From: Streptomyces sp. WZ.A104
GTDB lineage: Bacteria > Actinomycetota > Actinomycetes > Streptomycetales > Streptomycetaceae
Assembly (NCBI RefSeq): GCF_002382885.1
Contig: NZ_NWVL01000004.1
Span: forward strand, 116,270 to 180,269
Length of the DNA stretch: 64,000 nt
Direction of reading: 5' to 3'
The position numbers were made by a program, and so were the translations under genes. Below, piece by piece: positions 26,244 to 34,661 of the stretch. The first letter of the stretch is position 1, and every line of letters begins with the position of its first letter. A model generated the notes under the pieces. That model saw only the letters and a list, made by a program, of their open reading frames with translations. It searched no databases and had not been told where the DNA came from.

Positions 26244-27455
26244 TCAGACAGCGGCGGCCCGTCGGCGCAGCCGGTCCTCGGCCGGCGCCCGGCGCAGGGC
26301 GAGCGCGGCGATGTCGTCGCGCCGGACGCCGTCGGAGAAGTCCTCCAGGTCGGCGTGGAGCGCGGCGAGCAGTTCGCGCGGCCCCCGCCCCGCCCAGCGC
26401 CCGACCCGGTCGTCCAGGGGGTAGAAGGCCCCGGCGGCGTCACGGGCCTCGGTCACCCCGTCCGTGACGACGAGGAGCGTCGCGTCCGGCGGGAGGGCGA
26501 ACGACTCGGTCGTACGGATCTCCCTGCTGAGCCCGGCGAGGCCGAGGGGCACGTACGTCCGGTGGAGCGTGACGGCCGAGGCCCGGCCCTCGTGCAGGAG
26601 CCTCGGCGGCAGGTGGCCGCAGTTCACGGCCTCCACGCGGCCGCTCTCGTCGAACCCGAGAACCAGCGCGGTGACGAAGCGCTCGGCCTCCCCCGTCTGG
26701 GCGGAGAAGACGTTGTGCCGGACGACGGCGTCCTCCAGGGCCTCCACCACTCCGGTGAGCGTGGGCTCGCGGATCGCCGCCTCACGGAACGCGGCGATCG
26801 CCGCGAACCCGGCCCCTATGGCCGCGATCCCCTTGCCCTGGACGTCCCCGATGATCACCCGGGTGCCGTGGGGCGACTCGACGACCTCGTAGATGTCGCC
26901 GCCGACGAAGCGGTCCTCCTCGATCGGCTCGTAGAGCCCGTACGCGAAGAGGTGATCGGTCACGACGGGCAGCGGCCGCAGGATCTGGCGCTGCAGAGCG
27001 ACGGCGGCGGAGCGCAGCCGCGCCATCTCGGTGGCGTGCCGGATACGGGCCGCGCAGGCGGCGACGCCCAGGGCACAGGCGAGCACGGCGAAGCCGATGC
27101 CGAAGACGAAGTCCCAGAAGGTTCCGTCCGCGCCGACCCGGAACCCGACGACGACCGTGGTCATCCACACCGCGACCCAGACCGTCTGGCGGAGGGTGCA
27201 GTAGACGGAGGCCAGGGCCGGGACGACCACGAGCAGCGGAACGACTCGCAGCTCGTCGCCCGTCGTGTGGTCGAGGAACACCACCAGCACGGTCAGCAGC
27301 GCCAGCCCGGCGGCCAGCGGCCAGTCGCCGATCCGGCTCGCGGACGCCGCGATGACGCCGGTGTCGGAGGCGACGGCCGCTTCCGTACCGGGCAGGGCGG
27401 CATTCCGGTTCCGGGCCGCGTTCCGGCCTCGTGCCGTGTGCTGCTTCCGTGCCAT
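26244..27455 (-). CDS. Membrane-bound SpoIIE/PP2C-type serine phosphatase
   Basis: This 403-residue protein has an N-terminal basic tail, about four membrane helices (residues 40-145) and a C-terminal PPM phosphatase domain. The metal-binding motifs EDRFVGGDIYEV, VIIGDVQGKGI, NCGHLPP, VVTDGVTEARD and the final RRDDIAALALR are all present. Such enzymes dephosphorylate anti-sigma-factor antagonists in partner-switching systems. No PAS, GAF or kinase domain is fused. ATG 27455 has GAGGAA 7 bases upstream; ATG 27470 is an alternative. A SigB-type sigma factor lies 1.5 kb away on the other strand, which is a suggestive but unproven link. Confidence 0.85.
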   Translation of the reverse strand: MARKQHTARGRNAARNRNAALPGTEAAVASDTGVIAASASRIGDWPLAAGLALLTVLVVFLDHTTGDELRVVPLLVVVPALASVYCTLRQTVWVAVWMTTVVVGFRVGADGTFWDFVFGIGFAVLACALGVAACAARIRHATEMARLRSAAVALQRQILRPLPVVTDHLFAYGLYEPIEEDRFVGGDIYEVVESPHGTRVIIGDVQGKGIAAIGAGFAAIAAFREAAIREPTLTGVVEALEDAVVRHNVFSAQTGEAERFVTALVLGFDESGRVEAVNCGHLPPRLLHEGRASAVTLHRTYVPLGLAGLSREIRTTESFALPPDATLLVVTDGVTEARDAAGAFYPLDDRVGRWAGRGPRELLAALHADLEDFSDGVRRDDIAALALRRAPAEDRLRRRAAAV

Positions 27456-27678
27456 GCGCAGGTTCCTCATGGGCACGGCCTGTCCTCCCGCTGGTCTGTC
27501 GGCGCCGCCCGCAGTTTCGGCCGGTCCCTTCCAGTTGACCGGGACCCGGGCGTCGGCGCAGGAGGGCTTAGGACCCTCAGGGGGTGCCGAAGGTCCCGGG
27601 CGGGACCTGTGACCCGGGACTTTCGACCCCCGGGCGGGGGCCGGGTCAGCGCAGCGAGGGCCTACGGGGGCATTCGGC

Positions 27679-28434
27679 CTACAGAAGCTTCGCGGGGGCG
27701 AGGGCGGAGAGGAACTCCGTCCGGCGGCGGAGCCGGAAGCCGAGCGATTCGTAGAGCCGGATCGCCCCGGTGTTGGACCCGGCCGCGTGCAGGAACGGGG
27801 TTTCACCGCGCTCGCGGATTCCGTGCGCGACCGCCAGGACCAGTCGGCCGGCCAGCCCCTGCCCCCGTACGGACTCGTCCGTGCAGACGCCGCTGATCTC
27901 GGTCCAGCCGGGCGGATGCAACCGCTCCCCTGCCATCGCCACCAGCGCCCCGTGCCGCCGGATGCCCAGATAGGCGCCCATCTCGACGGTGCGCGGCAGG
28001 AAGGGGCCGGGGCGGGTGCGCGCCACCAGGTCCAGCATCTCCGGCACGTCCGCCGGGCCCAGCCGGACCGCTTCCGGGTCCGGGGCCGCGGCCACCGACT
28101 CGTCGACGAGCTGGACGCCCTCGGCCCGGAAGAGGATCTCCCAGTCGTGCGGCGGCGGCTCCCGGAACGCGGTCAGGGCTATGGGGCCGGTGTCCCCGGC
28201 GAGCGCCGCGACGTCGGCCCAGTCCTGGGCGTCCGGGGCGTCGGGGAGCGCCAGCCACGGGCTGACGTCGAAGGGGTAGCGCAGGATGCGCCCGCGGCGC
28301 ACGGCGAAGTGGGCGTGCGGGCCGGTGAGGGAGGACCGGGCCGGGTTGTCCAGCGGATGGTGGCGGGACGGGGAGGGCGGGTCGGCCTCGGGGCGGACCT
28401 GATGGTGTGCCGTGGGGCTGCCGGGGTACTGCAC
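27679..28434 (-). CDS. GNAT-family N-acetyltransferase
   Basis: This 251-residue protein has its acetyltransferase domain in the C-terminal half. The acetyl-CoA loop is in SVRGQGLAGRLV near residue 193, with GVCTDE before it and NTGAIRLYESLGF after it, typical of FR47-like GNAT enzymes. The N-terminal half (HPLDNPARSSLTG onward) looks like a degenerate GNAT repeat. The start is uncertain: I chose GTG 28434, with AAAGG upstream. The acceptor substrate is unknown. Confidence 0.75.
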   Translation of the reverse strand: MQYPGSPTAHHQVRPEADPPSPSRHHPLDNPARSSLTGPHAHFAVRRGRILRYPFDVSPWLALPDAPDAQDWADVAALAGDTGPIALTAFREPPPHDWEILFRAEGVQLVDESVAAAPDPEAVRLGPADVPEMLDLVARTRPGPFLPRTVEMGAYLGIRRHGALVAMAGERLHPPGWTEISGVCTDESVRGQGLAGRLVLAVAHGIRERGETPFLHAAGSNTGAIRLYESLGFRLRRRTEFLSALAPAKLL

Positions 28435-28935
28435 GGGACGTTGCGCCTTTCCGGGTCGTCGGCGTCGGACGGCGGACGGCCGCGTCGAGCACGCCACGCC
28501 CACCAGGGGAAAGGCCGATGCCCACGGCGCGTATTCCACGACCGGCCGCCGTTCATGAGACCGCGGCCGACCGAGCGCGCCGCCCGGCCCCGGCGGCCCG
28601 GCCCTCCGCCGCCCCGCGCGCGGCACACGGCCGCGTGGAGTAGCGGCGAATTCGACTCATCCCTAGGCCGATACAAGCCGGTCGGGCCCCAACTGCCCCC
28701 CGCCTGTGGCACTCTGGTGGCGACCGCCCCACCGGGCTCCCCCGTACCGGTGGGGCGGTTCCGCGCGCCTCCGCGGCTCCCACCCTCCCTGTGACGGCAC
28801 TTCAGTGCCGAACAGGGCTCGTTTCCGGCCAACTCGCGCCACGTGGCCAGATCACCTCCCTCCTTCACGTATGACAGCCCCGACTCAGGGCAGGCGACGA
28901 GACCTCATGGCCTACGACCAGAGGAGCGTGACGGA
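28435..28935. other. Intergenic region between GNAT gene and sigma factor
   Basis: About 500 bases between divergent genes. Open frames here are Pro/Arg-rich shadows without ribosome sites. The region must hold the sigma-factor promoter, but I could not identify a convincing GNNTN14-16GGGTAY (SigB-type) element. Confidence 0.35.
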
Positions 28936-29808
28936 ATGACGGAGCACAGTGCGCAGATCGCCGGTCCGGAGCGGGCGGGCGCCACGGAGGAGCTTCCGTG
29001 GATCGAGGACGCCGGGAAGGTCGCCCCGATGGACGCGCGCCGGCTCTCACGCCTCTTCTTCGACCGTCTCCAGGTGCTGGACGAGGGCACGCACGAGTAC
29101 CAGTACGCGCGCAACACCCTCATAGAGATGAACCTGTCCCTGGTCCGCTTCGCCGCCGGCCGCTTCCGCAACCGGGGCAGCGGGGACATGGAGGACATCA
29201 TCCAGGTCGGCACGGTCGGGCTGATCAAGGCGATCGACCGGTTCGACCTCTCCCGGGAGGTCGAGTTCACCTCGTTCGCGGTGCCGTACATCGTGGGTGA
29301 GATCAAGCGGTTCTTCCGCGACACCAGCTGGGCGGTGCATGTGCCCCGGCGCCTCCAGGAGCTGCGGGTCGACCTCGCCAAGTCGAAGGAGTCGCTCGCG
29401 GGCGACCTGGACCGGGACCCGACCGTGCCGGAGCTGGCGGAGCACCTGGGCATCGAGGAGTCCGAGGTCACGGAGGGCATCGTCGCCTCCAACGGGTACA
29501 CGGCGGGTTCCCTGGACATGCCGACCGACGCCTCCGAGGCCGGGCCCCACGGGACGGCGGGGCGGACGTTCGCCGATGTGCTCGGCGAACCGGATCCCGC
29601 GATGGAGAGCGTCGAGAACCTCCACGCCCTCGCACCGCTGCTGGACGAACTGGACGAACGCGAACGCCGGATCATCGACATGCGCTTCGGCCGCGAGATG
29701 ACCCAGGCGCAGATCGGCACGGAACTGGGGATATCGCAGATGCATGTGTCCCGGCTGCTGAACCGCATGCTGGGCAGGCTGCGGAGCGCCATGCTCGCCC
29801 AGGAGTGA
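28936..29808 (+). CDS. RNA polymerase sigma factor, SigB/SigF/SigG family
   Basis: This 290-residue alternative sigma factor has regions 2, 3 and 4. Region 2 includes [21 protein letters not shown] and [19 protein letters not shown]; region 4 includes [12 protein letters not shown] and [20 protein letters not shown]. There is no region 1.1. This group controls osmotic, oxidative and developmental stress responses in Streptomyces. ATG 28936 follows GAGGAG by 9 bases; the longer frame starts in the intergenic region. No anti-sigma kinase or antagonist gene is adjacent. Confidence 0.93.
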   Translation: MTEHSAQIAGPERAGATEELPWIEDAGKVAPMDARRLSRLFFDRLQVLDEGTHEYQYARNTLIEMNLSLVRFAAGRFRNRGSGDMEDIIQVGTVGLIKAIDRFDLSREVEFTSFAVPYIVGEIKRFFRDTSWAVHVPRRLQELRVDLAKSKESLAGDLDRDPTVPELAEHLGIEESEVTEGIVASNGYTAGSLDMPTDASEAGPHGTAGRTFADVLGEPDPAMESVENLHALAPLLDELDERERRIIDMRFGREMTQAQIGTELGISQMHVSRLLNRMLGRLRSAMLAQE

Positions 29809-29842
29809 GCCCTCGGCCCGCACGCCGCGGACCGCGGGCCGC

Positions 29843-29892
29843 AGAGGCGTTGTGGTTCTGACTGATGCATCAGTCAGAACCACAACGCCTCT
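29843..29892. repeat. 50-bp perfect palindrome
   Basis: Bases 29843-29867 and 29868-29892 are exact reverse complements with no loop, centred on TGATGCATCA. It lies 34 bases after the sigma-factor stop and 28 bases before the -35 of the XRE-TetR gene. It could terminate the sigma-factor transcript, serve as an operator (the core TGACTGATGCATCAGTCA looks TetR-operator-like), or both. Extruded cruciform formation is possible. Confidence 0.8.
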
Positions 29893-29920
29893 CCACTTGC
29901 CCGCTACCAACCCATCAGAA

Positions 29921-29949
29921 TTGAGGTTTTCTCAACACACCGTTACGGT
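29921..29949 (+). promoter_or_regulatory. Promoter of the XRE-TetR regulator, leaderless
   Basis: TTGAGG (29921-29926), 17 bases, then TACGGT (29944-29949); the ATG follows 8 bases later, so transcription should begin at or next to the start codon. The -35 is part of the inverted repeat TTGAG-N5-CTCAA, a possible autoregulatory operator. Confidence 0.55.
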
Positions 29950-29957
29950 GGCTGACC

Positions 29958-30827
29958 ATGCAGCAGGACGAGGTGGCCGCACGGGTCCGGCAAGTGATCG
30001 ACGCGGCGGGGGTGAGCGCCCGGGAGTTCGCGCGGCGGATCGTCATCGATCCGTCGAAGCTCTCCCGTTCCCTGAACGGGACGCGCCGTTTCACCGCCGC
30101 CGAGCTGGCCCGTATCGCCGATATCGGCGGCGTGGACGTCGGGTGGCTCCTCGGCTCGGCGGCCGGTACGCAAGCGGCACCGCCACCCGTACGTTCGCCG
30201 TCCCACCCGCGCCCGCCCTCGCCCGCACCGGAGGGCGGCAGGCCCTTGCAGATCGTGCGCGAGACGGTCCGGCTGATCGCCGAGCGCGGTTTCCACGCCG
30301 TACGGGTCGCGGACATCGCCGCGGCCTGCGACACGAGCACCGCGGCGATCCACTACCACTTCCCCGGCCGCGACGAACTCCTCGAAGCGGCCGTGCGCTG
30401 GTGCATGGACGAGGACACCCGCCGCCGTGCGGAGGCCACGGCCGGCACCCGCCATGCCGAGGACGAGCTGCGCCTGCTGATCGCGCTCCAGACTCCCCGC
30501 ACGGATCAGCAGCGGCGGCAGTGGTGCGTCTGGCTCGACCTGTGGGCGGAGGCCGCCCGGTCCACCACCGTCGGACGGCTCCACGTGGAGTACTACCGCC
30601 AGTGGCGGGAGACGGTAGCCGACGTGATCCGGCGCGGCATCGAACAGCGCGTGTTCCGCCCGGTCGACGCGGACGCAGCGGCCCTCGCCCTCACCGCGCT
30701 GATCGACGGGCTGGCCTCCCAGGTCCTGGCCACCGAGCCCGGCCGTCCGGGCACCGACGCACAGTCCATGCACGACGCGCTGCTCGCCCATGTGGACGCC
30801 TGCCTCAGCGCGCCCACGCGTGCCTGA
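29958..30827 (+). CDS. Transcriptional regulator with XRE helix-turn-helix fused to a TetR-type domain
   Basis: This 289-residue protein carries two DNA-binding domains. Residues 1-65 form an XRE-type HTH ([20 protein letters not shown], then [14 protein letters not shown]). After a Pro-rich linker, residues 95-145 form a TetR HTH ([20 protein letters not shown]), followed by a TetR ligand domain with [12 protein letters not shown] fusion of this kind could bind two different operators or a long palindrome. It precedes the carnitine operon by 74 bases on the same strand and is its likely regulator. The predicted transcript is leaderless. Confidence 0.88.
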   Translation: MQQDEVAARVRQVIDAAGVSAREFARRIVIDPSKLSRSLNGTRRFTAAELARIADIGGVDVGWLLGSAAGTQAAPPPVRSPSHPRPPSPAPEGGRPLQIVRETVRLIAERGFHAVRVADIAAACDTSTAAIHYHFPGRDELLEAAVRWCMDEDTRRRAEATAGTRHAEDELRLLIALQTPRTDQQRRQWCVWLDLWAEAARSTTVGRLHVEYYRQWRETVADVIRRGIEQRVFRPVDADAAALALTALIDGLASQVLATEPGRPGTDAQSMHDALLAHVDACLSAPTRA

Positions 30828-30901
30828 CCTCCCGCCCGCCTCCGAAGAAGACTCCCCAGAAGACTTCCCACTCCCCACTCCCCGAGAGGAGACGCCCCCA
30901 C

Positions 30902-31795
30902 ATGCCCGTGAACCAGGACGTCATCATCACCTGCGCCCTCACCGGAGCCGGTGACACCGTCGGCCGAAGCCCCCATGTTCCGGTGACCCCCGAGCAGATC
31001 GCCGCGTCCGCGGTCGAGGCCGCCGGGGCCGGGGCGGCAGTGGTGCACATCCATGTCCGTGAGCCGGAGACCGGCGCGCCCTCCCGCGACCCCCGCCTGT
31101 ACCGCGAGGTCGTCGAGCGCATCCGGGAGAGCGGCACGGACGTCGTCATCAACCTGACCGCCGGAATGGGCGGGGACCTGGTGATCGACCCGCAGGCCCC
31201 GCTCCGCCGGCTGCCGGGCACCGACCTGGTCGGCGGGCTGGAACGGCTGCCGCACGTCGAGGAGTTGCTGCCCGACATCTGCACCCTGGACTGCGGTTCG
31301 CTCAACTTCGGCGACGGCAGCAACCTCTACGTCTCGACCCCCGACATGCTGCGCACCGGCGCGAAGCGCATCCAGGAACTCGGGGTCCGGCCCGAGCTGG
31401 AGATCTTCGACACCGGGCAGCTGTGGTTCGCCAAGCAGCTCCTCGCCGAGGGCCTGCTCGACGACCCCACGGTCTTCCAGCTCTGCATGGGCATCCCGTG
31501 GGGCGCGCCCGCCGACCCGGGCGTCCTCCAGTCGATGGTCAACATGCTGCCCACCGGCGCCCAGTGGGCGAGCTTCGCCCTCGGCCGGATGCAGATGCCG
31601 TGGGTCGCGCAGTCGATCCTGCTCGGCGGACACGTCCGGGTCGGCCTGGAGGACAACCTCTACCTGGGCAAGGGCGTCAAGGCCACCAACGCCCAGCTGG
31701 TGGAGCGCGCCGTAGGGATCACCGAGTCCCTCGGCTCCCGGGTCGCCACGCCCGACGAGGCCCGCAAGAAGCTCGGCCTGCGCCCGCGCACCTGA
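30902..31795 (+). CDS. Beta-keto acid cleavage enzyme (BKACE), 3-dehydrocarnitine cleaving (CdhC-like)
   Basis: This 297-residue zinc TIM-barrel enzyme of the former DUF849 family condenses 3-dehydrocarnitine with acetyl-CoA, giving betainyl-CoA and acetoacetate. [22 protein letters not shown] and VVHIHVREP (zinc ligands in HIH) lie in the first 60 residues, and [13 protein letters not shown] near residue 245. The next two genes encode the preceding and following steps of carnitine breakdown, which is why I choose this substrate among the many BKACE options. ATG 30902 is preceded by GAGAGGAGA. A 100-base CU-rich tract follows. Confidence 0.87.
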   Translation: MPVNQDVIITCALTGAGDTVGRSPHVPVTPEQIAASAVEAAGAGAAVVHIHVREPETGAPSRDPRLYREVVERIRESGTDVVINLTAGMGGDLVIDPQAPLRRLPGTDLVGGLERLPHVEELLPDICTLDCGSLNFGDGSNLYVSTPDMLRTGAKRIQELGVRPELEIFDTGQLWFAKQLLAEGLLDDPTVFQLCMGIPWGAPADPGVLQSMVNMLPTGAQWASFALGRMQMPWVAQSILLGGHVRVGLEDNLYLGKGVKATNAQLVERAVGITESLGSRVATPDEARKKLGLRPRT

Positions 31796-31797
31796 CG

Positions 31798-31900
31798 CTC
31801 CTCCCTCCCTCCTTCTTCCTTCCCCTCTCCTCCCCTCTCCCCCCTTTTCCCGCCTCGCCCGCCTCTCCCACCTCTCCCGTCTCTTCCCCCCCCCACCTCG
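31798..31900 (+). other. C/U-rich, G-poor tract between carnitine genes (possible Rho loading site)
   Basis: Bases 31798-31851 are 54 consecutive pyrimidines on the plus strand. The rest to 31900 has only eight purines. In the transcript this is a C-rich, G-poor, unstructured stretch, the kind of sequence that Rho binds. It sits between the BKACE and dehydrogenase genes and could uncouple or tune downstream expression. As DNA it could also form a triplex. Confidence 0.6.
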
Positions 31901-31916
31901 TTCTGGAGTGCCGTCC

Positions 31917-32918
31917 GTGTCTGTCACCCCCTCGGCCGCCGTGCCCGCCCCCGCCCCCTGCGCCCCGGAGGACGTACGCCGTGTCGCGTGCATCGGGGCC
32001 GGGGTGATCGGCGGTGGCTGGGCCGCCCATTTCCTCGCCCGCGGTTACGACGTCACCGCCTGGGACCCGGCACCCGACGCGGCGGCCCGGCTGCGCCGCC
32101 TGATCGCCGCCGCATGGCCCGCGCTGGAGCAGCTCGGCCTGGCCGAGGGCGCGTCGCCGGACCGGCTGACCGTTGCCGCGACACTCGAAGAGGCCGTCGC
32201 CCAGGCCCAGTTCGTCCAGGAGAGCGCCCCGGAGAAGCTGGACCTCAAGCGCGACCTGCTGGCCCGGCTGGACGCCGCCGCACCCGCCGGTACGGTGATC
32301 GCCTCGTCCACCTCCGGCTACCCGATGACGGACATGCAGACCGAGGCCGCCACCCCCGGACGGCTCGTCGTCGGGCACCCCTTCAACCCGCCCTACCTCA
32401 TCCCCCTGGTCGAGGTCGTCGGCGGCGAACGGACCGCTCCCGCGGCGGTGGAGTGGGCTTCGCGCTTCTACGAGGCCGCGGGCAAGTCCGTCATCACCAT
32501 GGACCGCGAGGTGCCGGGCTTCATCGCCAACCGGCTCCAGGAAGCCCTGTGGCGGGAGGCCCTGCACATGGTCGCGAACGGTGAGGCGTCCGTGGCGGAG
32601 ATAGACGCGTCGATCACCGAGGGGCCGGGGCTGCGCTGGGCGGTGATGGGCCCGATGCTGACGTTCGCCCTCGCGGGCGGCGAGGGAGGCATGGCCCATA
32701 TGCTCGACCACTTCGGTCCCTCACTGAAGTCACCCTGGACCCGGCTCGAAGCCCCCGAACTGGACCGCGCCCTGTACGACGCGGTGGTCGCGGGCTGCGA
32801 GGAGGCGGCCGACGGCCGGAGCATCGCGGACCTGGTGGCCGAGCGCGACCGGGGCGTGATCGACGTCCTGCGCGCGACCGGTCGCCTGCCCCGGTCGGCC
32901 GAGGAGGCCACCCGATGA
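31917..32918 (+). CDS. L-carnitine dehydrogenase (3-hydroxyacyl-CoA dehydrogenase fold, CdhA-like)
   Basis: This 333-residue NAD-dependent enzyme oxidises L-carnitine to 3-dehydrocarnitine. The NAD motif is GAGVIGGGWAAHF near residue 25, followed by SAPEKLDLKRDLLARLD, SSTSGYPMTDMQ and GHPFNPPYLIPLVEVV with the catalytic histidine. I chose GTG 31917 because GGAG lies 8 bases upstream; a GTG at 31908 would overlap that site. The stop overlaps the thioesterase start. Operon neighbours strongly favour carnitine over general 3-hydroxyacyl-CoA substrates. Confidence 0.87.
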   Translation: MSVTPSAAVPAPAPCAPEDVRRVACIGAGVIGGGWAAHFLARGYDVTAWDPAPDAAARLRRLIAAAWPALEQLGLAEGASPDRLTVAATLEEAVAQAQFVQESAPEKLDLKRDLLARLDAAAPAGTVIASSTSGYPMTDMQTEAATPGRLVVGHPFNPPYLIPLVEVVGGERTAPAAVEWASRFYEAAGKSVITMDREVPGFIANRLQEALWREALHMVANGEASVAEIDASITEGPGLRWAVMGPMLTFALAGGEGGMAHMLDHFGPSLKSPWTRLEAPELDRALYDAVVAGCEEAADGRSIADLVAERDRGVIDVLRATGRLPRSAEEATR

Positions 32919-33475
32919 ACGAGCAGCAGACTCCCGCGGCGACAGAGGAGACAGCGGTGGCGGAGGAGACGACCGTGATCGGGGACGGCGCGGAACTCCC
33001 CCTGGTCCGCCGGACCGTGCGGCCCGAATGGATCGACTACAACGGCCATATGAGCGAGGCGTTCTACGTCCTGGTCTTCGGGCACGCCACCGACGCCATG
33101 ATGATCGAGACCGGCCTGCACGCCGGATACCGCGAGAGCACCGGCTGCTCGCTCTACACCGTCGAGTCCCACATCCGCTACCTCCGCGACGTGGCCGAGG
33201 GCACTCATCTGGCCATCCGCACGCGCTTGTTGGGGACGGACGCGAAGAAGGTGCGCCTCTGCCACGAGCTGTACGCACTCGGCTCGCCCGACGCCGTACC
33301 GGAACCGGACGCCGCCCCGGTCGCGACGAGCGAACTGCTCGCGCTCCACGTGGACCAACAGGCGGGCCGCACCACGCCGTTCCCCGAAGCCGTCCGGGCC
33401 CGGCTGGCCGGGCTCACCGAACCGGCCCCCGCGTGGGCGGGCCGCTCCATCGCCGAGGTGCCGACGCCCCGCTGA
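32915..33475 (+). CDS. Betainyl-CoA thioesterase (hotdog fold, CdhB-like)
   Basis: This 186-residue 4HBT-type thioesterase has WIDYNGHMSEAFYVLVF near residues 37-53 and a Thr/Ser-rich N-terminal tail of 30 residues. In carnitine catabolism the matching enzyme splits betainyl-CoA into glycine betaine and CoA. Glycine betaine can then serve as an osmoprotectant or carbon and nitrogen source. The ATGA overlap with the dehydrogenase gene ties it to the operon. Confidence 0.85.
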   Translation: MNEQQTPAATEETAVAEETTVIGDGAELPLVRRTVRPEWIDYNGHMSEAFYVLVFGHATDAMMIETGLHAGYRESTGCSLYTVESHIRYLRDVAEGTHLAIRTRLLGTDAKKVRLCHELYALGSPDAVPEPDAAPVATSELLALHVDQQAGRTTPFPEAVRARLAGLTEPAPAWAGRSIAEVPTPR

Positions 33476-33625
33476 GCCGGGACGGAACCCGCCGCACGAT
33501 CCAGCACGGCGCGGACATCGTGGTCCGCTTCGGGTCTCAGGCGGCCGAAGGCGACCGCGCACCACCCGCAGGGCTCTCTGTTCGACGCGTTGGTACGGCA
33601 TCCGGTCACGGTGAACCGACCCCGT

Positions 33626-34273
33626 TCACCGCGCCGGGCGGGCGCCTGCCAGTACGGCGGTGTGCACGGCCCGGGCGATCCGCGCGCCCCAGGCGGAGCG
33701 GGGTCCGGCGAAGGGTTCGCCGCCGGCCGGGCCCGGTTCCGGGGAGGCGACGCACACCGCGTCCGTGGGGGTTCCGGAGCAGTCGAGTCCGGCGTCCAGG
33801 AGCGCCTGGACCTTGGCTTCGGTGGCGGTGGCGACGGCGTTGACGAGGGCGGCGTCGGACAGGGCGACGGGGACGGTGACGACGATGTTGACCGTACCGG
33901 GCCCGTGTGGCGACCCCGCGCCCTCGTCCGGGGCCGCCGCCCACCCCCGTACGCCGAGGCCCGCTGTGACGGTCGCGGCGACGCCGCCGTCGTGCCCGGT
34001 GGTGTACGCGGCGACCTCGGCCGCGGTCATCAGCCCGGCGCCGGGGCCGGTGAGCCCCTCCGCCGCGGCGATCTCGGCGAGGTGGCGGTCCGGGTCGAGG
34101 CGGGGGTAGCCGCCGGGGACCTGGACGTTGATGATCCAGGCGCGGGGGCCGATGCCGCCGCCGAGAACCGCGCTGCTGCACACCCGGACACCGGGGCCCA
34201 GCCGCCAGAGGAGGTGGTGGAGGCGGTGCCCGTCCTCGTGCCGGTCGCGCAGTTCCCCGCGTTGCGCGGGCAA
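33626..34273 (-). CDS. cbiZ: Adenosylcobinamide amidohydrolase (CbiZ family)
   Basis: This 215-residue enzyme removes the aminopropanol side chain of adenosylcobinamide or pseudocobalamin, giving adenosylcobyric acid for corrinoid remodelling. VCSSAVLGGGIGPRAWIINV lies near residues 31-50, with DPDRHLAEIAA and HDGGVAATVTAGL later. The only start before an in-frame TAG that preserves the N-terminus is TTG 34273, with a weak ribosome site. The btuFCD importer with a cobalamin riboswitch lies 1.6 kb downstream on the same strand's opposite side, consistent with corrinoid salvage. Confidence 0.8.
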   Translation of the reverse strand: MPAQRGELRDRHEDGHRLHHLLWRLGPGVRVCSSAVLGGGIGPRAWIINVQVPGGYPRLDPDRHLAEIAAAEGLTGPGAGLMTAAEVAAYTTGHDGGVAATVTAGLGVRGWAAAPDEGAGSPHGPGTVNIVVTVPVALSDAALVNAVATATEAKVQALLDAGLDCSGTPTDAVCVASPEPGPAGGEPFAGPRSAWGARIARAVHTAVLAGARPAR

Positions 34274-34661
34274 GTGGACGCCTACGGAACGGATGGCGCA
34301 CTCCTGGTGGCTCGGCGGGTCGGCTGTGGGCTTCCCTGAGGTCGCCGTGACCCCCTGATCCTATGCGGGGACCCCCTGATCCCATGCGGGCACCCGCAGA
34401 CCACGTACGGGCGGCGCCGCTCCCGCGCGGACACCGCGCCCTCACCCGTTCGGCCTAATCCGGGTCGGGGCCGCACCGCCCCGCCGTACCGCGCCCGGCA
34501 CCGCTCGCCGGGCCTCCGGGAGCCCGCCCCGGGAGGCCCCGTGGGCGCGGCCCGGGCGGGCGGGCGGTTGCAGCGTCCATGCGGGTGAGGCGCGATGGAA
34601 GCCGGACGCGCCACATCTGGTGGAGCCACCCACAGGGCGTGCCCGAGAGGAGGAATCGGTT
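34274..34661. other. Divergent intergenic region between cbiZ and the PRC/DUF2382 gene
   Basis: 388 bases without a supported gene. It holds a 21-bp tandem duplication (34350-34391) and the ribosome site of the PRC gene (GAGAGGAGGAAT at 34645-34656). No cobalamin riboswitch is seen upstream of cbiZ. Confidence 0.45.
34350..34391. repeat. 21-bp tandem duplication
   Basis: Two copies of GACCCCCTGATCCTATGCGGG (the second with C for T at position 14) lie head to tail. They sit about 80 bases upstream of the cbiZ start and could be paired binding sites or replication slippage. Confidence 0.7.

Noticed and set aside
31796..31916. The polypyrimidine tract as an intrinsic terminator
   Set aside because: It lacks a hairpin, and the dehydrogenase gene continues the same pathway on the same strand directly after it.
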